A DNA stretch of 10,005 nt from an uncultured Duganella sp. (lineage in GTDB: Bacteria; Pseudomonadota; Gammaproteobacteria; Burkholderiales; Burkholderiaceae), in NCBI GenBank assembly GCA_946482635.1, contig CAMLSG010000201.1, forward strand, positions 1 through 10,005. The letters run 5' to 3'. Made by a program: the position numbers and the translations under genes. Shown here piece after piece: positions 1 through 10,005 of this stretch (within the stretch, counting starts at the first letter, position 1; each line of letters begins with the position of its first letter). Below the pieces are notes generated by a model, which saw only the letters and a list, made by a program, of their open reading frames with translations, was not told the origin of the DNA and searched no databases.

Positions 1-291
1 GTGGCCAAAGAGGAATACGCGGCCTTGCTGGAACGTGCTTACAAGGACGAGAAGTTCGTCAAGCCGCGCAATGCCCTGGGATTCGCGAAGTCCCTGCCCG
101 TGGAAGAAATGGAGAAACTGATGCTGGCTAATATCAAGCTTGAACAGGACGACTTCATCACGCTCGGCAATCGCCGCGCGCAGGTGGCGAAGGACTGGCT
201 GGTGGGGCAGGGCCAGGTAGCGCCGGAGCGCATCTTCCTGGTCGCACCCAAGCCTGGTGCGGCGGGCCGCGTCGATTTCGCTTTGCATTAG
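1..291 (+). CDS. DUF748 domain protein, C-terminal fragment (partial)
   Basis: The frame is open at the left edge, so this is the last 96 residues of a longer gene, and the GTG at base 1 is not to be read as its start. The tail carries a segment of the type EEMEKLML..., then NRRAQVAKDWLV (residues 58-69), then a PERIFLVAPK-like stretch (75-84). I recognise this as the usual C-terminus of large DUF748 proteins, which are AsmA-like proteins of the cell envelope; the end also resembles the last helix and strand of OmpA-like domains. The role is probably in envelope maintenance or lipid handling, but that comes from the AsmA-like family and cannot be shown here. The alpha/beta hydrolase starts 9 bp downstream, so the two are probably co-transcribed. 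Family call fairly sure; function unknown. Confidence 0.72.
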   Translation: MAKEEYAALLERAYKDEKFVKPRNALGFAKSLPVEEMEKLMLANIKLEQDDFITLGNRRAQVAKDWLVGQGQVAPERIFLVAPKPGAAGRVDFALH

Positions 292-294
292 GAG
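291..294 (+). promoter_or_regulatory. Ribosome binding site of the alpha/beta hydrolase gene
   Basis: GGAG begins on the last base of the DUF748 stop codon and lies six bases before the ATG at 301. It supports 301 as the start and suggests translation follows closely after termination of the upstream gene. Confidence 0.6.
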
Positions 295-300
295 CCGTAC

Positions 301-1065
301 ATGCCAATGCTGGAACTGGGTAACGCGCAACTGCACTATGAGCTGATTGAAGGCGAATCGCGCAAGCCGTTACTGGTGTTCCTGCATGAGGGCCTGGGCA
401 GTATCGGCATGTGGAAGGAATTCCCGGATCGCCTGTGCGCCGCTACCGGTTGCGCGGGGCTGGTGTACGAGCGCCAGGGCTATGGCCTGTCTTCGGCCCA
501 GCCTGCGCCGCGCAGCATCCATTACCTGCATCAGTCGGCGATGGTCGAACTGCCGGCAGTGATGGCGTGCCTGGCGCCGGGACGCGAGCACATCGTGGTG
601 GGGCATTCGGATGGCGGCAGCATTGCGCTGATCTACGCGGCGGGGCGCCCACAGGGGCTGCGTGGCGTCATCAGCGCTGCGGCACACGTATTCGTGGAAG
701 AGATCACGATCGAAGGGATCAACGCCGTGCTGGCTGCCCATAGCGCAGGCAAGATGCGGGCGCTGGCGCGCTATCACGGCGAGAAGGCTGGGCAAGTGTT
801 CTCGTCCTGGGCCGATACCTGGCTCGCTCCGTGGTTCAGGCAGTGGAATATCGAGTACCTGCTGCCGGCGATTGCCTGTCCCCTTCTGGCAATGCAGGGT
901 AGCGACGACCACTATGGCTCCGGCGCGCAACTCGATGCCATTGAGCGAGGCGCCCCGGCTGCTCGCCAGTTGATGTTGCCCGGCTGCGGCCATAGTCCCC
1001 ATATTGAGCAGCCGGAAGCGACATTGCAGGCCATGGCTGCCTTCATCAATCCTTTGGCGGGGTAG
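301..1065 (+). CDS. Alpha/beta hydrolase
   Basis: A 254-residue protein of the alpha/beta hydrolase fold, the normal size for a single-domain member. The oxyanion-hole region is HEGLGS (29-34). The nucleophile elbow is GHSDGG (101-106) with Ser103. An acid sits in the GSDDHYG segment (200-206, Asp202 or Asp203), and the catalytic His is His231 in GCGHSPHIEQP. The triad therefore looks complete, so the protein should be an active hydrolase of an ester, lactone or similar bond; the sequence does not tell the substrate. No signal peptide is seen, so it is probably cytoplasmic. It sits 9 bp behind the DUF748 gene and is likely in its operon. Its last 20 bp overlap the 3' end of the oppositely oriented membrane-protein gene. 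Confidence 0.9.
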   Translation: MPMLELGNAQLHYELIEGESRKPLLVFLHEGLGSIGMWKEFPDRLCAATGCAGLVYERQGYGLSSAQPAPRSIHYLHQSAMVELPAVMACLAPGREHIVVGHSDGGSIALIYAAGRPQGLRGVISAAAHVFVEEITIEGINAVLAAHSAGKMRALARYHGEKAGQVFSSWADTWLAPWFRQWNIEYLLPAIACPLLAMQGSDDHYGSGAQLDAIERGAPAARQLMLPGCGHSPHIEQPEATLQAMAAFINPLAG

Positions 1066-1585
1066 AAGAGGGCTTTTGCGGCTTGGCGTGCTTGAGCATC
1101 GCTGCCAACAGGGTCACGTCTTCGTCGCTTTCCAAAGCTGTTGGCACGGCTTGCTGCCGGCGCGGTGCGTTCGCCACTTTGGCGGTGCGCGCATGTCCCG
1201 TGGCGGGTTTCGCTGCGGCTGGCGCCGGCGTTGGCGGTGCAGTCGGTGTCTCGCTTTGCTCGATTGCCGTGTTGATGATGGTTGCGGCCTGCTGCGGGGC
1301 AGCTTCCTGCGAAACAGCGGGCAATGCCGGCATCGTCGCTGGCGCTGCTTGCGACGTCAGCATGGGCGGGCGCTCCGGTGCGGCAGCACCTTTTTGCAAC
1401 CACACCCAGGCCGCGGCGCCGGTAGCGAGCAACGTGGCGATAGCCGCGAGCCTTGCACGCTGCGGCGCATCCCACCTGATCCACCGTCGGGAAGTGGCTG
1501 GGACGCTGCCGCCATTGGCCAGTCGTGCCAGTATGCGATGGCTATCGTCCCGCAATGCGGGGCCTGCAAACAAGTCCGGCCGCAT
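1046..1585 (-). CDS. Single-pass membrane protein with Ala/Pro-rich tail, unknown function
   Basis: A 179-residue protein I cannot assign to a named family. It has a basic, probably cytoplasmic N-terminus (1-43), one hydrophobic helix (about 44-63, RARLAAIATLLATGAAAWVW), an Ala/Pro/Gln-rich low-complexity stretch (about 67-150), and a short C-terminal segment DEDVTLLAAMLKHAK (154-168) that looks like a structured amphipathic helix. The layout suggests an inner-membrane anchor with an extended periplasmic linker, like many envelope-spanning accessory proteins, but no enzymatic motif is visible. A strong Shine-Dalgarno sequence (AGGAGG) four bases before the ATG supports this frame over the antisense ones. 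The gene is divergent from the M15 peptidase gene and converges with the hydrolase gene, overlapping it by 20 bp. Confidence 0.75.
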   Translation of the reverse strand: MRPDLFAGPALRDDSHRILARLANGGSVPATSRRWIRWDAPQRARLAAIATLLATGAAAWVWLQKGAAAPERPPMLTSQAAPATMPALPAVSQEAAPQQAATIINTAIEQSETPTAPPTPAPAAAKPATGHARTAKVANAPRRQQAVPTALESDEDVTLLAAMLKHAKPQKPSSTPPKD

Positions 1586-1688
1586 AAGTCCTCCTGAAGC
1601 TTGATTTTGCTCGACCCGTCCGATTGCGGGCGCGCATAGGATTCAAGTGTCGCGCGCCGTATGCGCATTCGTATTGATGGATCTCACC
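1586..1688. promoter_or_regulatory. Divergent intergenic region, probable promoters for both sides
   Basis: About 100 bp separates the starts of the minus-strand membrane protein (1585) and the plus-strand M15 peptidase (1689). Promoters for both directions must lie here or further inside the genes. A TAGGAT hexamer at 1637-1642 could be a plus-strand -10 element, but no convincing -35 lies 16-18 bases upstream of it. Inverted 7-mers GGCGCGC (1629-1635) and GCGCGCC (1652-1658) flank it. No operator can be named. Confidence 0.35.
1590..1595 (-). promoter_or_regulatory. Strong Shine-Dalgarno for the minus-strand membrane protein
   Basis: On the minus strand the sequence reads AGGAGGACTTATG, a full AGGAGG four bases from the ATG at 1585. 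It is the best ribosome binding site in the window and the main reason for trusting this otherwise unrecognised gene. Confidence 0.75.
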
Positions 1689-2402
1689 ATGTTGCCATTT
1701 ATCGTCGCGGGTATCTTCATAGCGGCGAGTGCCGCCGGCTGGCTGTTGTTATTCCCGCCAGAACGCCGTCCAAGCCCACGCCAGCGGCGCTTGTTGCTGC
1801 TCGGTGCAGGGGCCGCGCTGCTGGCGGGCGCGCCGCCGCTCCTGGTCCGCTTGCTGCGCCCGCGCCAGATGGTGCCGGCTTTCGACGATGGCATCCGGCC
1901 GGCCGATCCGCAAATCGCAGCATTGCTGCAAGGCGAACAACTGGTGCCGCCGCCGCCCTTGCCGCCGCTGGTTTTTGCCACGGCGGAGGTGGAGCTGTTG
2001 CGCCCGATGCTGTCGCAGGCTGACCGCGACTGGCAGCGCCTGGACCGGGATTTCGCGCGGCGGCTGCTGATTGTCTTCAATATCATGCGTGATCGGCATG
2101 GCTATGAAATGGCCTTACTGGAAGGCTATCGCAGCCCGGAACGGCAGGAAAGGCTGGCCGCGGCCGGAAGCCATGTCAGCAACGCGCGTGCTTTCCAGAG
2201 CTTCCACCAGTTTGGGCTGGCCGCCGATTGCGCCTTTATCCGCGAGGGAAAGCTGGTGATCAGCGAGCGCGATCCCTGGGCCATGCGCGGCTACCAGTTG
2301 TATGGTGAAGCAGCGGAAGCTGTCGGCATGGTGTGGGGCGGGCGCTGGACCATGATGGATTTCGGCCATGCCGAATTGCGCACACGCGACACAAGGGCTT
2401 GA
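1689..2402 (+). CDS. Membrane-anchored M15 family metallopeptidase (peptidoglycan endopeptidase or carboxypeptidase, TagX-like)
   Basis: A 237-residue protein with two hydrophobic segments (about 2-22 and 35-55) followed by an M15/VanY-type zinc peptidase domain (about 100-237). GYRSPERQ (146-153) is the conserved lead-in. SFHQFGLAAD (171-180) matches the SxHxxGxAxD signature, with zinc ligands His173 and Asp180. DFGHAEL (224-230) supplies the catalytic acid Asp224 and third ligand His227 in the DxxH pattern. The site looks complete, so it should cut peptide stems of peptidoglycan at the periplasmic face. It is directly followed by a TssM-like gene. Acinetobacter TagX, a related peptidase, is needed for T6SS assembly, so a similar wall-opening role is inferred. 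In-frame alternative starts lie at 1677 (ATG) and 1647 (GTG); I chose 1689 because a purine-rich GATGGA precedes it and the protein then begins with its membrane segment. Confidence 0.86.
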   Translation: MLPFIVAGIFIAASAAGWLLLFPPERRPSPRQRRLLLLGAGAALLAGAPPLLVRLLRPRQMVPAFDDGIRPADPQIAALLQGEQLVPPPPLPPLVFATAEVELLRPMLSQADRDWQRLDRDFARRLLIVFNIMRDRHGYEMALLEGYRSPERQERLAAAGSHVSNARAFQSFHQFGLAADCAFIREGKLVISERDPWAMRGYQLYGEAAEAVGMVWGGRWTMMDFGHAELRTRDTRA

Positions 2403-2471
2403 GGCGGCTCAAGGGGCGCCGCGCAGCTTGGTGGCAACATCGGCCAACCTGCCTCCCTTTTCCGGCCCATC

Positions 2472-4826
2472 ATGCTGCAACGAACCTGGTACCTGCTTAC
2501 CGACCGGCGCACCCTGAACATACTGGCCTTCGCCTTGCTGGCGGGCCTGTTCTTCCTCGGCGCCGAACTCCTGCAACTTGCGCTGGTGTGGGCGCTGGCT
2601 GGTATCGCGGCGGCTGGTTTGCTGGTGCTGGCGGCGTGGGGTATGCGCCGCTATCTTGCACGGCGGCGTGAAGCAGAGCCAACACCGCCAGTCGAAACGC
2701 GCGCCGAGGCCGACTTGAATGCGGTTCGTAGCGCGATGCTGGAAGCGGTCGGCACCATCAGGAATTCGCGCCTCGGCCGCGCAACCGGCGCACGAGCTTT
2801 GTATGAACTGCCCTGGTATATGGTGATCGGCAATCCGGCCGCAGGCAAGAGCAGCGCGATAACGCAGTCCGGCCTGCAATTCCCGTTCGCCGACCCGAAG
2901 GCGATCCATGGCGTGGGCGGCACCCGTCAATGCGACTGGTTCTTTACCGCGCAAGGCATCCTGCTCGATACCGCCGGCCGCTATGCGGTGCAGGCTGCCG
3001 ACCGGGAGGAATGGCATGGTTTCCTTGGCCTGCTGAAGAAGCACCGGCCACGGGCGCCGATCAACGGCATCATCATCGCGGTCAGTATCGCCGAGTTGCG
3101 TGGGGATGACACGGAGTCCGTACTGCAGCTCGCGCGCAGCCTGCGCCAGCGTGTGCAGGACCTGATCGAAAGACTGCAGGTCTTCGCGCCAGTATATGTA
3201 ATGTTCACGAAGGCCGACCTGGTCGCCGGTTTTGCCGACTTCTTCATGGATGCGGAGGTTGCGGAGCGCGAGCGTCCGTGGGGTGCGACCATCCCCTTCA
3301 AGCAGAAGTCCGGCTGCCGCGAAATGCTGGCATTTTTCGAACAGAGCTTCGATGAGTTGTGCGAGGGCTTGCGCGAAATGGGCATCGCCACCATGACCCA
3401 GCGGCGCCGCGACCTGGTCCCGCCTGGCGTGGCTACTTTCCCGCTGGAGTTCGCTGCCCTGCGGGCGCCGTTAAAGGCCTTCCTTGCCACGCTATTCGAA
3501 GACAATCCCTTCCAGTTCCGCCCATTGTTCCGGGGGTACTACTTCACCAGCGCGCTGCAGGAAGGCCAGCCCTTGTGTGCGCAGTCGCTCCATGTCGCCA
3601 GGCGCTTCGGCCTGAGCGGGACGATCGAAGCGGCACCGCGCACGCGCACTGGCGCCCAGGCCGGCTATTTCCTGCCGCGGCTTTTCAGTGAAGTCATCTT
3701 CGCCGACAAAGACTTGGTTTCGCAATATGCGACGCGCAAGCAAAGGCTGATGCGCAGCGGCGGCTTTGCCGGTGCGATTCTCCTCCTCGGTGCCGCACTG
3801 GGCGCATGGACCTTGTCATATTCTGGCAATGCGCAATTGCTTGCCCATGCGGCTGCGGACCTGGACAAAGCGGTCAGGCTGCAGGCTCAGCGTCCGGACC
3901 TCCAGTCGCGCCTGGAAGCGCTGCAGCTGCTGCAGGATCGTATTGAGCAACTGGATAAGCTGGACCGTGAATCGCCCTGGCAACTGGGCATGGGCCTGTA
4001 CCAGGGCGATGCGCTCGGCCGCAAGCTGCGCGGCGAATACTTCAAAGGCATGGGCGAAATCCTGCTCAAGCCTGTTGCGGCGAGCCTGGAGACGCAGTTG
4101 TTCGCGCTCGGCCAGCGCGAGGCGGGCAATGTCGAGGATTCCTATAATGCGCTGAAGGCTTACCTTATGCTGGCTGATAAATCGCATGCTGAACCAGCCC
4201 ACCTGGGCGATCAGCTCACGCGCCACTGGCGCGGCTGGCTGGAAACCAATCGCGGCGCCATGCCGCGCGAGCAGCTGCTGCGCAGTGCGGAAGGACTGCT
4301 GGCGTTTTACCTGTCGCAGGTGAATGATCCGGCCTGGCCGCGCATCGAGCCCAAGCTGGCGCTGGTCGATGCTGCGCGAGACCAGTTGCGGCAGGTGGTG
4401 CGCGGCATGACGGCGCGTGAGCGCGTCTATGCCGATATCAAGGCGCGGGCCGGAACGCGCTATCCCGCGATGACAGTAGCACGCATTGTCGGCGAACAGG
4501 ACCGGCTGCTGGTGCAGGGCAGCCGCGCCGTTCCTGGCGCCTTCACGCGCGAGGCGTGGGAAGGCTATGTCCGCGGCGCGATCCGCGAGGCCGCGAACAG
4601 CGCTCTGCAATCGAGTGACTGGGTCCTGAAAACGGCGGAGCGCACCGACCTGACGCTGGAAGGCAGTCCGGAACAGGTACAGAAGGCGCTGACCGACAGC
4701 TACCTGGCGGAGAAGGCCGCCAACTGGGGCGACTTGCCGCTGCACGAATGGCTGCGTGCCGTGATCAAAGATCCCGCGCAGGCAGCGCAACTGGACGAGT
4801 TGTTGGGCGCACCACCGCAAGCCTAG
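2472..4826 (+). CDS. IcmF/TssM-like type VI secretion protein, short form lacking the C-terminal domain
   Basis: A 784-residue inner-membrane NTPase of the IcmF/TssM family. Two N-terminal membrane helices (about 15-31 and 34-56) lead into a cytoplasmic NTPase domain with Walker A GNPAAGKSS (120-128), DTAGR (166-170, DxxG type) and TKAD (246-249, NKxD-like). A third helix (about 431-449) leads to a periplasmic, mostly helical ImcF-related region that includes FTREAWEGYV (691-700). Full TssM proteins are usually 1100-1300 residues and end in a beta-rich domain that binds the lipoprotein TssJ; this one stops about 80 residues after the FTREAWEGYV segment. The stop is clean and the next gene starts 3 bp later, so no leftover coding sequence hints at a recent frameshift. 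TssM normally forms the T6SS membrane complex with TssL and TssJ, but neither is encoded here. No clear Shine-Dalgarno precedes the ATG. Confidence 0.85.
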   Translation: MLQRTWYLLTDRRTLNILAFALLAGLFFLGAELLQLALVWALAGIAAAGLLVLAAWGMRRYLARRREAEPTPPVETRAEADLNAVRSAMLEAVGTIRNSRLGRATGARALYELPWYMVIGNPAAGKSSAITQSGLQFPFADPKAIHGVGGTRQCDWFFTAQGILLDTAGRYAVQAADREEWHGFLGLLKKHRPRAPINGIIIAVSIAELRGDDTESVLQLARSLRQRVQDLIERLQVFAPVYVMFTKADLVAGFADFFMDAEVAERERPWGATIPFKQKSGCREMLAFFEQSFDELCEGLREMGIATMTQRRRDLVPPGVATFPLEFAALRAPLKAFLATLFEDNPFQFRPLFRGYYFTSALQEGQPLCAQSLHVARRFGLSGTIEAAPRTRTGAQAGYFLPRLFSEVIFADKDLVSQYATRKQRLMRSGGFAGAILLLGAALGAWTLSYSGNAQLLAHAAADLDKAVRLQAQRPDLQSRLEALQLLQDRIEQLDKLDRESPWQLGMGLYQGDALGRKLRGEYFKGMGEILLKPVAASLETQLFALGQREAGNVEDSYNALKAYLMLADKSHAEPAHLGDQLTRHWRGWLETNRGAMPREQLLRSAEGLLAFYLSQVNDPAWPRIEPKLALVDAARDQLRQVVRGMTARERVYADIKARAGTRYPAMTVARIVGEQDRLLVQGSRAVPGAFTREAWEGYVRGAIREAANSALQSSDWVLKTAERTDLTLEGSPEQVQKALTDSYLAEKAANWGDLPLHEWLRAVIKDPAQAAQLDELLGAPPQA

Positions 4827-4829
4827 TGT

Positions 4830-5460
4830 ATGATCCGCGGCATGAACACCAAGCCGCGGCGCCACAAGTGCGCCACCTGCCTGCGTCCTGCCGCCACCTG
4901 CATTTGCCATTGGGCGGCGCCGGTGGCAAGTGCCGTCGATGTCCTGATCCTGCAACATCCAATGGAAGTGGAAAATGCCAAGGGCAGCGCGCGCCTGTTG
5001 CACCTTTGCCTGCCCGGCAGCCGCATCGAGACCGGCGAACAGTTTGATGCAGAGGCATTGCGCGTCATGCTCGGTGCAGGCGCCCGCCAGCCGGTCCTGC
5101 TCTATCCGGACACTCCCGGAGACCGTTCGCTCGGCATCGCACCGCCACCGCCAATCAGCGCCGAGCTGGCGCCGGCGGAGATCCGGCTGGTCGTGCTGGA
5201 CGCCACCTGGCGCAAGAGCCGCAAGATGCTGTATCTGAATCCGGCCCTGCAGGCCTTGCCGCGCCTTCCGCTGCGGGACACGCCGCCGTCGCACTACCTG
5301 ATTCGCAAGGCGCATGCGCCCGACCAGCTCTCGACGCTGGAAGCGACCTGCTACGCGCTGGCACAGATGGAAGGCAACGAGCACCGCTATGACAGCGTGA
5401 TTGCAGCCTTCGATGGCTTCGTCGCCCAGCAGCAGGCGCAGGCTGCGCGCGGCAACGCGG

Positions 5461-5468
<8 letters not shown>
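4830..5468 (+). CDS. DTW-domain protein, probable tRNA-uridine aminocarboxypropyltransferase
   Basis: A 212-residue DTW-domain protein. The N-terminus has a Cys cluster C-x2-C-x6-C-x-C (Cys14, 17, 24, 26) suited to a zinc site. The body has QHPMEVENAKGSARL (42-56), LYPDTPG (91-97), the family signature as DATW (124-127) followed by RKSRKML, and a C-terminal LIRKAHAPDQLSTLEA segment (157-172). DTW proteins, such as E. coli TapT, transfer the 3-amino-3-carboxypropyl group of S-adenosylmethionine to a uridine in tRNA; same-family membership is clear, but the target uridine is inferred. It starts 3 bp after the tssM-like stop and so is probably co-transcribed, though a tRNA enzyme has no evident link to secretion. 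An ATG at 4842 is an equally possible start. The gene end overlaps the convergent Hsp70 gene by 8 bp. Confidence 0.88.
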
Positions 5469-8288
<2,820 letters not shown>

Positions 8289-8292
<4 letters not shown>

Positions 8293-8300
8293 TGGCCTTC
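8289..8300 (-). promoter_or_regulatory. ATGA stop/start overlap with nearby GAAGG, coupling the two Hsp70 genes
   Basis: On the minus strand GAAGG (8300-8296) is followed three bases later by ATGA (8292-8289), in which the downstream Hsp70 start overlaps the upstream TGA stop. The ribosome binding site lies inside the upstream coding region, as is typical of coupled translation and a fixed ratio of the two products. Confidence 0.7.
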
Positions 8301-10005
8301 GCCGCTGCCGCGCACGTCAAACTCGACCTTCCAGCGCTGGCCATCCTGCGCCACTGCCAGCAGTTCCAGGGTGCCGGACTCGCTGGCATAGGCGTGCAGG
8401 CGCACCTGCACCACCTCGCCAACGGAGCGGCCTTCCGGCGACAGCGTAGCCTGGATTTCGTTCAGCTCAATCAGTTCTTCCGGACCCCAGAAATCGAGCA
8501 CGGACCCAATCTGGTCCTGGCGGCGCACGGAGGAACCGAAGAAGCGGAAGTGCACGGGCTCGCCCACCACCAGGCCAAATTCCTGGCCCGGCAATTCCAG
8601 CTCGCTGCCTTCTTCCATGCCGAACGGCGCCACGCACAGCGCCTGGATCGGCGGCTCCATGCCCGGAATGGCGGGCATCGAGGATTCCACCGCCACGTAG
8701 TAGGAGCGGGCGGTACCGCCGCGAATGCGCACGCCGGCGCCGCGCCGCACATAGCTGTAGTAAGCCGCGCCGCGCGCGACGGCCAGGTCCAGGTCCGCGC
8801 CGCCCAGCATGCGTGCCGGTTCCGCGCCTTCCATATACAGCCATTCGTTGATGGTCTCCATCACGCGATTGGCCAGCAGTTCGGACTTGAACACGCCGCC
8901 GTTGAACAGCACTGCGCTTGGATGCAGGAAGGTATGGGCCGGGTTGGCGGTAAAGCCTTCCAGTTCTGTCGTGGCGCCCGCCTGTCGCGCCAGGAAGGCT
9001 GCCAGGTGTTTGGTGATCGCAGCGTCCTGCGCGTAAGGCAGGCCAAGCTGGGTCAGGCCGGCGCGCGTGCGCACAGCCGGGCGCGCCGAGGCTTCCACTT
9101 TCGGGAAGAAGCCGTCGGTGATGAAGGCCGTGACTTCAGGGCGCGTCAGTTCGGTGCGGATCGAGCCGCCGATCAGTTTCGAGCCGCGGCTTGGCACGAC
9201 GATAGGCCAGGTTTCGGCCTGCGCATTGGCCAGCAGGTTTTCCTTGGCAGCACGGCAGCCATAAGTCAGCGCGCGCATCTGCCAGGCGTCGAGCTGGGTG
9301 CCGTTGGCGGCCAGCTTGCGCGCGACCAGGTGGGCCAGCGCCAGGTCCATATTGTCGCCGCCCAGCAGGATATGGTCGCCCACGGCCACGCGGTGCGGCT
9401 CCAGCTTGCCATCGCGTTCGAGGATGGCGATCAGCGAGAAGTCGCTGGTGCCGCCGCCCACGTCCACCACCAGGATGATGTCGCCCGGCTTGACTTCCTT
9501 GCGCCAGCGGCCATCGCTGTTCTGGATCCAGCTGTACAGTGCCGATTGCGGCTCTTCCAGCAGGGTGACGTTTTCGTAGCCGGCAGCACGCGCGGCTTCC
9601 GCGGTCAGTTCGCGCGCGGCCGGGTCGAACGACGCGGGGATCGTGACGGTAACCGCCTGCTGCGTGAATGGTGCGTCCGGATGGGCGTTGTCCCATGCCG
9701 CGCGCAGGTGTTTCAGGTAGCGGGTCGAAGCTTCCAGCGGCGAGACGCGCGACACTTCCTCCGGCGCGTCGTGCGGCAGGATGGCTGCGCGGCGGTCCAC
9801 GCCAGGGTGGCACAGCCAGCTCTTGGCGCTCGACACCAGGCGGATCGGCGTCGTGGCGCCGCGGCTGCGTGCCATTTCGCCCGTCACTGCTAGCTGTCCG
9901 CCGGCAGCAGCCCAGGGCAGGGCCAGATCGCCGGCCGCCAGCTCGTCCGGATGCGGCAGGTAGAGAAAGCTCGGCAGCAACGGCAGTTCTTCTACCGTGC
10001 CCGGC
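8289..10005 (-). CDS. Hsp70 family protein without C-terminal extension (partial, 5' end outside window)
   Basis: The frame stays open to the right edge: upstream of a TTG at 9980 the codons read P-G-T-V-E-E-L-P, so that TTG is internal and at least 571 residues are visible. The missing part should hold the phosphate-1 loop (DLGTTN type). Visible ATPase motifs are SAKSWLCHPGVDRR, IPASFDP, EEPQSALYSW, phosphate-2 DVGGGTSDF (bases 9464-9438), GGDNMDLALAHL and LFNGGVF. It is a clear paralog of the downstream 943-residue protein, aligning along its length, but ends (GQRWKVEFDVRGSGEGQ) just after the segment that in the paralog reads GQRWQLEFQLREHG, so it lacks the DUF3731-like tail. The C-terminal beta-rich part is weakly like an Hsp70 substrate-binding domain. 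The genes overlap by 4 bp and are surely one operon; from memory of similar loci a DUF2760 gene often precedes such pairs, which cannot be checked here. Confidence 0.88.
9326..9362. repeat. 37-bp near-identical tract shared with 7494-7530 (copy 2)
   Basis: This is the partner of the tract at 7494-7530, in the upstream Hsp70 gene, with one mismatch (9333 against 7501). The same motif is encoded with the same synonymous codons, although the surrounding genes have diverged considerably. Confidence 0.7.

Noticed and set aside
1004..1604. Plus-strand open frames (1004-1597 and 1083-1604) opposite the small membrane-protein gene
   Set aside because: The minus-strand frame has an AGGAGG ribosome binding site at proper spacing and a sensible membrane-helix plus linker layout. 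The plus frames are Cys/Arg- or Ala/Ser-rich without a start signal.
1647..1688. GTG at 1647 as the start of the M15 peptidase
   Set aside because: The added 14 residues precede the natural hydrophobic N-terminus, and no ribosome binding site lies before the GTG; the ATG at 1689 (or 1677) is more likely.
3816..5384. A 522-codon minus-strand open frame across the TssM-like and DTW genes
   Set aside because: It spans two well-supported plus-strand genes and their junction, has an Arg/Gln/Leu-rich composition and no recognisable domain.

Overview
The window is GC-rich (well over 60% by eye), tightly packed and free of mobile elements, RNA genes and CRISPR arrays. Codon and base use look uniform. 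The gene set (DUF748, a DTW-domain protein, an IcmF/TssM-like protein and paired non-canonical Hsp70s, one with a DUF3731-type C-terminus) fits a betaproteobacterium. Oxalobacteraceae or a related Burkholderiales family is my best guess, but this rests on protein style and not on a database match.

Left part (1-1585): the 3' end of a DUF748 (AsmA-like envelope) gene is followed after 9 bp by an alpha/beta hydrolase. That pair converges with, and overlaps by 20 bp, a minus-strand gene for a small single-pass membrane protein with an Ala/Pro-rich tail.

Middle part (1586-5468): a divergent intergenic region of about 100 bp leads into a plus-strand run of three genes. These are a membrane-anchored M15 peptidoglycan peptidase with intact zinc and catalytic motifs, a short (784 aa) IcmF/TssM-like NTPase lacking the usual C-terminal region, and a DTW-domain tRNA-uridine aminocarboxypropyltransferase-like protein. 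The first two resemble type VI secretion (T6SS) envelope parts: TssM of the membrane complex, and a peptidoglycan hydrolase in the style of Acinetobacter TagX. No other T6SS core gene is present, so this is either an orphan module or a detached piece of a T6SS.

Right part (5461-10005, minus strand): two divergent Hsp70 paralogs lie in tandem, coupled by an ATGA stop/start overlap. The upstream one runs off the right edge and lacks its first residues. It ends where the downstream one continues into a Trp-rich, DUF3731-like extension of about 310 residues. Both keep the Hsp70 ATPase motifs but show no classical DnaK interdomain linker. The array converges with the DTW gene, overlapping by 8 bp.

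The parts most worth a second look are the C-terminally short TssM next to an M15 peptidase, and the asymmetric Hsp70 pair. Both resemble known families, and neither can be called a new system from sequence alone.
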